64,000 nt of DNA. Origin: Micropterix aruncella (taxonomy: Eukaryota; Arthropoda; Insecta; Lepidoptera; Micropterigidae). The stretch is from the NCBI GenBank assembly GCA_944548615.1, contig OX155976.1, positions 8,727,476 through 8,791,475 of the forward strand. The letters are read 5' to 3'. The notes under the pieces were generated by a model. That model ran no database searches. It was not told the origin of the DNA and worked only from the letters and a program-made list of their open reading frames with translations. The number at the start of each line of letters is the position of its first letter. The first letter of the stretch is position 1. Shown here piece by piece: positions 56,481 to 64,000 of this stretch. The position numbers were made by a program, and so were the translations under genes.

Positions 56481-57800
56481 ATCATACATGCGCCAATTTT
56501 CAACACAAAATCAAATATCTCAAACAATACACAGTTTGGCCAATTTTTTTGAATGCAGATTCAAAGTCTGTTTCAACGCCTATCCAATGGCATATTTTTG
56601 TGCTTGAATCATGCTAACAAAGTGCTAATTTTGGGATCAACATTAAAAGTGCACGTTTTTTGTGAATTTGGCAGCTTCAGAATTGGAAAATTACAAAAAA
56701 AATACTTTTTTAATTATATCAAATGTTGCATACCCTAGCCTGAACGACAGCTTCTATTCGATTTATCACTGATTTAACAAGATTATATATAAAATTTAAT
56801 TTCATGTGATATTATACTCTATGATTTCATGTGACAATATACAGTTTAATTTTATATGATATTCATTTACAGTAAGCGTCAAAATAAAAATAAAATAATT
56901 AGGCTCTAAGTAAAAATGTTATAGGTGTGCGAATTTATTGCTCTCAAGAATTAGGCAGCATTTTTTAAAATAATATTTTAATCGATATTATCTAACTTAA
57001 TTAAAATAGTGGTAACTTTATCTTGATAAAGAATAAATGGAGAATTAAACAAGCTATACAATGGTGTATAAAATTCGATGAAATTCGATGAGCTGTTTTA
57101 ACATTATTAAAGAAAAACAAAATGTATTCACTTTTTTTTTTAATTTTTGACCTTGTTTTTATGCCGATTGCCGAGTCATATTGCGAAAATGATTACTAAT
57201 AAAATTACTTATTCGATATGAAATGTATCAAAGTATACAACGGTATACCTACGGATGATGAAATCATGACTAACCGTTCCTTAATCGACTATATACGAGT
57301 ATATCGTGAAGAAGTCGTTCACTTACTTCTCTAAAACGTATGACTTTTCCACTTAGGTTATTAATATAGATAGAGCTATATTATTACATTTTATTGTGTA
57401 TAATTTTGCCGTAGATTATTTTGATGTATTTTATCATGTATTTTGATCTATAGCAAATATACTAGAAGAGTATATCTTGTATACAAGAGAAAATCCACTT
57501 ATCGCTAGTTTTTCTAACATCGCTTTTTCGTAGTGTTTTAAGCAATTAGGGCAAAATATTTTATAACAGTATTATAAAGATTGAAACGATCTTTAAAAGT
57601 TTCCTTAGCGGTATAGTTATATCTCTAATAGTTTATCCATTATATGACTTGAAAATGTAATTTTGCGCAGTGGCCCTTTTACCCGTCTTCTTAGTGGGTT
57701 AATCTTGTAGCGTACTATGGAACAACCGTTAGTGCCACTTTTGCCGCAGCCGCGAGCGCCGACAATGCAGCGCGCGGTAATGACGCAAAAAAAAGAGAGT
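56481..57800. other. No gene recognised
   Basis: AT-rich. 57715-57775 is locally GC-rich (GCCGCAGCCGCGAGCGCCG) with no supported frame. Confidence 0.4.
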
Positions 57801-57811
57801 AGGTCACCGTA

Positions 57812-58135
57812 CCATGGTATACGTAGGTACTAGTCGTAGTACCTGTCGAGGTATATATATAGAATTGCGTATACTTATACCATGTGGTACCAACCATCGC
57901 TTTTAGCATCAGGAATTCATGCGATACGAGGAGGTCTCATAGATTGGCTCGTTTGCGTTGAATAGCTCTCTCCATGGTATACGTAGGTACTAGTCGCAGT
58001 ACCTGTCAAGGTAGATATGGCATTGCGTATACTTTTACCATATGGTACCAACAATTGCTTTTAGTATTGGTAGTTCATGTCATTTGAGGATGTATCATAG
58101 CATGTTTCGTTTGCGTGGAATAGCTCTGTCTCTTT
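57812..58135 (+). repeat. Tandem duplication, 160-bp unit
   Basis: CCATGGTATACGTAGGTACT begins both copies (57812 and 57972). Each contains an inverted partner GCGTATACTT..ACCAT..GG, giving a hairpin around TAGTACCTGTC, and ends with TTGCGTTGAATAGCTCT / TTGCGTGGAATAGCTCT. Confidence 0.88.
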
Positions 58136-59180
58136 CTATTGCAGTTGCTGATTACCGATATTGATTTTGAATTTCGAATGCTTTATTTCTCCTCCTTATA
58201 TAGCTCTGACTTTTTGGCAGTCATTGATTTGCCGAGCAGCCTTCTCGACCCAGACCTCCTCATGCCACGTTTTCTCCTGATACTTTTCAAACGTTTATGA
58301 GCTAATATCTTTGGAAATACTGCACCGATTTTTACCATAGACAAGCTAGAATGACCACGCAACCAGCCGGAGAGATCGATAGAGTAATAGAAAGAGACAG
58401 CTGCTTAAGGACCCTCTGTATGATTCGGAATTAATTATTATACTCAATTGAAGAATGATAAACGCGCATGCGCGACTAGACAAGGATAGAGGGGGGGGGG
58501 GCATATGCAGCTATCTCTTTCTATTCCGCTTTTGCATTCACTCACAGTCCACCTTCGTACGCCCGCGGTCTATTCAAGTATGCTTTGATTTTTACTAGCG
58601 TTTTGTAATATAATAGAAGAGAATGCTTAGAAGATGTTTGCATCAGGCAAACTAGTAAACCCGCGGGATAAATGCGCAATTTTGTTGAACACTGTATGAT
58701 CCGCAAGTTGTCTGCGCGCCAAGGCCGGTTGTGCCAATTTGTATAACCACCGGTTAAGTGGGGGGTCCGCCTACTTTTACCAGCCGGTTAAACCGTCGCC
58801 GACCGTTAACCGTTCGCTGGTAACGGAGTCGACTCAACTTTCCATTTCGTTGCGGCGTCCGTTACGACAGTCGTAACCTCCTTATCCACTTTACACTACC
58901 GCCTCAGCTCAAAGTCAAGGCTAAGATTAAGGTTAACGAATAACGAGAGATTTGTGGATCACTGCATAACAACGACCAAATCGCAATCGGTTGTGATAAT
59001 ATTAAAAACAGTTACGTATTATAACTATCCGTTATGCTACGTTTTTTGCTGTTCTTTATTCATACGCCTGGAGCGTTTAAAACAGTTAAGACACAATCGC
59101 CGTTATTATTTTTTTAAATTACAATAATATCAACGTGAAGTTCAGTTTAATACAGAATTTCAAGAGCTTTTGATTTAAAT
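58136..59180. other. No gene recognised; GC-rich patch
   Basis: 58690-58900 has GC above the surroundings with repeated CCGGTTA/GTTAACCG motifs. A G-run lies at 58491. It may be regulatory but nothing can be assigned. Confidence 0.35.
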
Positions 59181-59198
59181 TATTGATATATCTTTAGT

Positions 59199-59855
59199 GG
59201 AAGCTAAGGGGCCCTTGCTGAGTGGCCACGAAGACCCATTCTGTTCAGGGTTGGTCACACTCACGGGACAACACCCATCCGACGGCCTCCACGCATGAAG
59301 TGCGAGCCTGGGTAGGACTCTGGCCTTATGGTTAGTTTCCCTAGGAATCAATCTTCTGGCGCTCCTGGACGGTCTGCGCCCCGTGCGGCATTGCTAATCG
59401 ATTGCGCACTCTGACTAACAGTCGGGGGAGTCTGGAAGCAGTACTGTTTCCTATAGAGCGGGGGTGGTTGCGGACCTTACGGCGACTGCTCTTGAAACGA
59501 CCATCGTCTACCCGATCCTGGGTAAACAGCCGGGCAAAGGATGCCGTGGTCCACGATAGATTCTTATACACCGCTTCGTAAGGGAGAGGCCCCGCAAGCG
59601 ACCTCAAACTCGTAACCAATCGAGAGACTGGAGTAATCTGGTCGCAATTGGAAGTAAGGGCGTGAGTGTAAGCCCGCTGGGTAGCATTCCTGGCGATCTC
59701 GCGGTTAAGGCGTTGGCCTCTTACGGGCTTGTGGCGGAGCTTGATGTTGGACTGTTTTTGTCCAAGTCTTCTGCGCTCACTTCAGGGAGACAGAACGAAT
59801 AATCGTTAAAACTTCCTGAGGTGACGGGCTCGCCCGATGGAGTTGGCAACTCTAG
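59199..59855 (+). mobile_element. Family A, full-length copy with 16-bp target duplication
   Basis: 657 bp flanked by perfect TTGATATATCTTTAGT repeats (59183-59198, 59856-59871), which fixes both ends: GGAAGCTAAGGGGCCC at the start and GGCAACTCTAG at the end. No terminal inverted repeats, no poly(A) and no ORF. Near the 3' end is CGGGCTCGCCCG (59825-59836), able to form a 4-bp stem with a UCG-type tetraloop. The long duplication implies target-primed retroposition by a LINE. Confidence 0.93.
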
Positions 59856-60065
59856 TTGATATATCTTTAGTAATCAACAAATTTCACGAACATCTATAAA
59901 TAGCCGCATACTAAAATAGCCGCACGTTTCGCATCCTGAAAAAGCCTACTGATATTCGGGGGTTGTAGCTATTTTGAGACGGCTATTTTCGTCATTAAGT
60001 TGAACTATTGAAAGTCACATACACACACACATACACATACACGTGTACACATACAATTATACGTG

Positions 60066-60375
60066 TAACTAGAGCTGTCGACTACAACGGGCGACGCGTC
60101 ACCTCAGGAAGTTTTAACGATATTGATCGTTCTGTCTCCTCGTGAGGTGAGCGCAGAAGACTTAGGAAGAAACTGTTCACCGTCTCGTTACGCCACACGC
60201 CCGAAAGAGACCAACGCCTTACCGCGAGATCACCAGGTTAATCACCCAGCGGGCCGACCAGAATACTCCGGTCTCCCGGCTGGTTACGGGTTCGAGGTCC
60301 TCTCCTTTACGTAGCGGTGAAAAGGTGTCTACCGAATATATCGCGGACCACGGCATCCTTTGCCCGGCTGTTCAC
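60066..60375 (-). repeat. Family A 3' half, inverted
   Basis: AGCTGTCGACTACAACGGGC at 60071 is the inverted family A 3' end. It continues to the inverted GTGGTCCGCGATA block (about 60340) and stops at the GCCCGGCTGTTCACC block. Confidence 0.85.
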
Positions 60376-60810
60376 CAAATACATATGTACATAACATATA
60401 CGTATACATCGTTAATGGCGGCTTCGTTGCGATTTAGTGTCGAGTTACAATAAAGTGGATAGCGCAAAAATATTATCCGGGCTCAAATATCTATGTATAC
60501 CAATTTACATGGCGATCGGTTGAACGGTATAGACGTTGATGTGCCTCAGCGCCTAGTGGCGATTTTAAACGCCCCACTTATACGAACTTACGTGATATGG
60601 CCGCTATATTATCTACGTTAGAGTACGCTCGAGTACAAAATAAAAAAGCCTGAAACCCGAAAAGCGTACGTATACATCATATTGTTGCCACGATTCTGAA
60701 TATAAAAAAATGGTAATATTAAAAAAAAAATGGCAATAAAAAATTGTCTCGTATATGTAAAGAAATGTAATGAAAAAACCCAACGATTTTTTACCAATTT
60801 TTTGGATAAT
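60376..60810. other. No gene recognised
   Basis: AT-rich with ACATATGTACATAACATATA near 60380. Confidence 0.4.
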
Positions 60811-61219
60811 AACCCAAAAGGAAAGCGGTTAGTTAGTGACATCTTTGTGGGTAGTGTGGGTGGATCAATACGAGCAAATAAATAAATTTTAATTTAAATA
60901 AAATGAAAAACACAAGATGGTAATATTTTTTCTGTTTCTAAAATGGTAATATTTTAAATAATAGTATAAAAAGAGTTGAGAGTGTTGCGCCACCTAGCGG
61001 TATGTTGGAAATCGCGAATATTGCTTATTCGCCATATTTTACATATTGCTACATGGCCAGCGCGCTCGACGCTTCTCAAACATTTATTTGTCAACATTGA
61101 TATATCTCAATGTTTGTCAATCAAATTTTTCAAACTTACAAAAAAAAAAAAAATAAGTTGTATTTTGCTTCTATTGGTTTAACCACTTTAAGGATGTCAC
61201 TAAATAAAAACTCGCCCTG
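60811..61219. mobile_element. Family T MITE, diverged copy
   Basis: It contains TTAGTGACATCTTTGTGGG on the left and AAGGATGTCACTAAATAAAA ... CGCCCTG on the right, plus the central GCGCCACCTAGCGGTATGTTGG and TTTTACATATTGCTACATGG pair. The same structure is seen at 44613-44973. Confidence 0.65.
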
Positions 61220-61843
61220 TATATAAATGCAACAAAAATAACGTAGACGTTTATCTTCCGGTATATTACTTCTGAGACATGACCTCTCTTTTATAAAATG
61301 TAAATATGTATAGTAAAACCGGATGTTGGAATATTTTCGAGTATATCAAAAACAAAACAGTTGAATTGTCTGATAAGTCGTGTCTTCCTCGTTTGTTTAT
61401 GATTATTGACTCGATACATACACATGGATAATTTTTGTTGTTTCAATTTAGTAAAAACACAAGGAAATATTTGTTTTTAAAATTTCCTGTTTTTATTACG
61501 AAAAAATATGCTTGTAAAATGTAAAGGTATTTGCGGCGTTAGATTATGCGTTTCTTATTAAATTTATGTATGTATTGTACATAGAACGATGCGAAAACCC
61601 GCAAGCGCGAAATACTCGACAAGATCAAGTTCGGCGATGCTAACGGTTTTGTCGAATATTCCAATAACGGACAAGCGAGAACCTGTTGCCACGCCACACT
61701 CAAGGCCCGCCAGCGAGGGTCACTCAGCAATATTAAGGTCACCTTACCGGTCCCTCAAGGTCCCCGAACGCCCTTTGCATCGGGGGACAAATCAAGACTG
61801 TCCCTCGACTTTGGTAGCGAACGGTTTCTTGTAGCTTAGGTGG
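61220..61843. other. No gene recognised
   Basis: 61589-61800 is open on the plus strand (ARPASEGH..., PYRSLKVPERPLHRG) but resembles nothing I know and is short. Confidence 0.35.
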
Positions 61844-62480
61844 TAAGAAATCGCGATTCAGCTCCTATTCAGTAGCCTCCGCGTGTAGAGGACTAATCCG
61901 GATAGGACTCTCGCGCCTGGTAAATTGGTTCCCCTGGAGGAACGTCTCACGGCGCTACTGGACGGTTGGCGCACGTGCGATGTCAGCCAATCGGTTGTGC
62001 ACTCTGACTAATTACCGAAGATGTGTGGAGACTATGTAAATATACTGTCTCCTAAGCAGCGGGGGTGGATGTTGACCTGTCGTCTACCACTTGAAATGAC
62101 TAATTGGCTACCTGATCCTGAATTAAGAGCCGGGAAAAGATGCCAATGGTCCGCGATAGATTCAACCTGAGTCACCGCTGAATATACGACATGTAGAGGT
62201 CGCGCAAGCGACTTCGGACCCGTAGCCAGTTGGGAGGTTGGAGGTATCCTGATGGTTAATTCCAGACGGAGATATCCTTCCAAAACTGGTAGTCAAGGGG
62301 TGAGACTGCCCCGCTCGTCAAGGCGTTGGCCTTTGTCGGGCATGTTGGCTTACCTAGACGGTAGATTTGTATTGTCTCTGTCAGCTATGCTTACCTTTGG
62401 GGAGATATAACGATCGCTATCGTTAAAACTTACTAACGTGACGGGTTCGTCCGTTGTAGTTGACAACCCAAGTTGTCCCT
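61844..62480 (+). repeat. Family A, older-subfamily full copy
   Basis: It runs from TTCAGCTCCTATTCAGTAGC to GTTGTAGTTGACAACCC, with AGCAGCGGGGGTGGATG, GGTCCGCGATAGATTCAACC, GTCGCGCAAGCGACTTCGG and GACGGGTTCGTCCG. It resembles 4235-5600 and 1690-2545 more than the 59199 type. Confidence 0.8.
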
Positions 62481-62559
62481 TCGACTAAACTGTTGTATCT
62501 AAAATTGGCATTCAGTAACTAAGGACGTGTGTTGTATAACCGAAAATTTGCCGCACGAC

Positions 62560-62705
62560 TACCGTAGCGGTTTTGCAACGTGACGTGGACACGTGATTCA
62601 CGTGGCGGGCCTGCGAAGCCCTTAGGGCTTCGCATGCGTCACAAAGCCTGCGACGGCGAGTTACGCGTGCTTCACAACCACGTTACGTTACGCTGTAACG
62701 AATCC
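62560..62705. repeat. GC-rich imperfect palindrome with tandem E-boxes
   Basis: Perfect GCGAAGCCC-TTA-GGGCTTCGC lies at the centre. Outward, CCTGCGA/GCAACGTGACGTGG and its diverged mirror ACCACGTTACGTTACG suggest an old palindromic MITE. It includes CACGTGATTCACGTG (62590-62604). Confidence 0.55.
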
Positions 62706-63060
62706 TGATCAGATATCTATAAATATAACTCTATCAATTAGTATTGAGGTTACAGGATGTACCTTAAGAACCATTCGATAGTAGATACTGATGATACACT
62801 ATGTCTAGACATGTTTCATAGACGCAATAAAAAAATGGAGTCCTTTGTTTTTCAGACAGATAAACAAATGAAGAGCCAAGATAATATTTTTATTATCTGT
62901 TTTTGTTTTCAAACAAAAGACTAGCTAGAACCACGTGCGCGAAATAGAATATCGTTATAGGGAAAATATGCGACGCAAGGAATGTTTAAATCCTAAGATG
63001 ATTTCTATGCTTCGAAATTCGAACGCTGTTCGCGTCTCATTCGTTTCTCTTCTAGCGGTC
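62706..63060. other. No gene recognised
   Basis: A CACGTG lies at 62932-62937. A short plus-strand frame (62935-63177) overlaps the repeat units below and is not supported as a gene. Confidence 0.35.
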
Positions 63061-63978
63061 TTCATTTTCACGATTCCTTCGCGAAGGATATGGGGTAATC
63101 TCTTCATCGACAATGACGCCCTGATACTTCAAATTTTCACCTCATACGTTTCCCATACATTTTTGCATAAATCTTGAATATCAAATCTCAAATCGTCAAG
63201 ATTGGGGTTACAAGGAAGAACGATCAGTCAATTTTGAAAAATGTACTAACTTTAAAATAGGACCTTTTTAGGCAGGGTTCGTAAAAAGAGAACAAAATAT
63301 ATCTTGGATAAAAACCAAATATATAGTTGAGTTTCTTAAAAAAATACTTTTTGATACAAAATATATATAAAAAAGTCATTAAAAGCTCAAATTGATTTAA
63401 TCCTTCTTCCCCATAACCCTTCAAATATTCTGGCCGTTATTTATTTTACATTACGAATTCTTCCTTCGTGAAGGATATGCGCTAATCTCCTCACCGGACG
63501 TGACTCCCTGATACCTCAATTGTTCACTTCGAACGTTTCCCATACATTTTTGTATAATCAAATCAAATCTAATTTATTGTCTTAAAAATTTAAAATACAA
63601 AATAACAAAACTTAACCTAACTGGATCGTACGGGACTCACTAAGTTAGGCAAAATATAGTAATTATTTTGGCTAATTTTTTTTAGTACATTACGATTCCT
63701 TCCATTGGGCTAATCTCATCGAACATGACTCCCTGATATGTAGGTACCTCAATTGTTCACATCGGAAGTTTCCCATCATACATTCTGTGCGTAAACAAAT
63801 CTTAAGGCAAAAATTATTACGATATTATGACACACATTACGATATTGACCTTTGTGAAGGATATGGATTAATCTTTTCCACATCATTCTTATCGAATATG
63901 ACTCCCTGATACCTCGATACCATTCACCTCGAAAGGTTTCCTGTACATTATTTTGCGCCGTAAACAAAATCTTGAGGA
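63061..63978. repeat. Four diverged copies of a ~125-bp module
   Basis: Modules start near 63061, 63447, 63684 and 63833. Shared text in order: ACATTACGATTCCTTC, GAAGGATATG, TAATCTC, CGAACATGACTCCCTGATAC, CTCAATTGTTCAC, GTTTCCCATACATTTT. Spacing shrinks along the array. On the minus strand several copies keep a frame of the type RYQGV..DEEI..YPSRR. Confidence 0.75.
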
Positions 63979-64000
63979 AAATATTATTGTGGCTTTGTGA

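Noticed and set aside
59825..59836. Rho-independent terminator
   Set aside because: The hairpin belongs to the 3' end of a retroposed repeat in a eukaryotic sequence and has no T-run. Not a bacterial terminator.
62935..63177. Small membrane-protein-like ORF (80 codons)
   Set aside because: Half of it lies in the first module of the four-copy repeat, and the start region has no support.

Overview
The window is a repeat-dense, AT-rich stretch of animal nuclear DNA. The one recognisable host gene and the style of the retroelements point to an insect, most likely a moth or butterfly. That assignment is inference from protein motifs and repeat style, not a database match. No bacterial operons, CRISPR arrays or intact tRNA genes were seen.

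Host genes. The clear host gene is the bZIP clock/development repressor vrille on the minus strand. Its last coding exon is 49540-50895, with a 3' UTR of about 485 bp below it. The window above about 50.9 kb is its intron and upstream DNA. A sevenfold degenerate tandem repeat sits just upstream of the exon (50931-51862), and a D-box lies 31 bp from a CACGTG E-box at 52176-52220. A second host-derived locus, 23068-23715 (+), is a decayed clip-domain trypsin-like serine protease.

Mobile DNA. The most complete element is a Ty3/Gypsy LTR retrotransposon at 30378-38687. Its two 1325-bp LTRs look identical, it has a 4-bp target duplication, an intact pol frame, and a -1 slippery site directly before the gag stop. 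Its gag start has been replaced by a 629-bp copy of its own LTR. The rest is mainly: (i) many 5'-truncated non-LTR elements (Jockey/CR1-like C-termini, an endonuclease domain, one RTE copy); (ii) an abundant 650-690 bp retroposed family without an ORF, called family A here, with 12- and 16-bp target duplications, one copy of which has inserted in reverse inside another; (iii) DNA transposons and MITEs, including a decayed hAT (47842-48972) carrying a nested piggyBac-like MITE, TA-flanked and TTAA-flanked MITEs, and foldback palindromes; (iv) a 5S rRNA-derived repeat at 2566.

Layout. 0-13 kb: LINE remnants and family A. 13-20 kb: nested MITE/LINE/MITE, LINE ends and a GC-rich block. 20-30 kb: MITEs, tandem repeats, the protease relic and LINE ends. 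30-39 kb: LTR retrotransposon. 39-49 kb: LINE copies, family A, foldbacks, a long TA microsatellite and the hAT. 49-64 kb: vrille and its upstream region, itself invaded by repeats.
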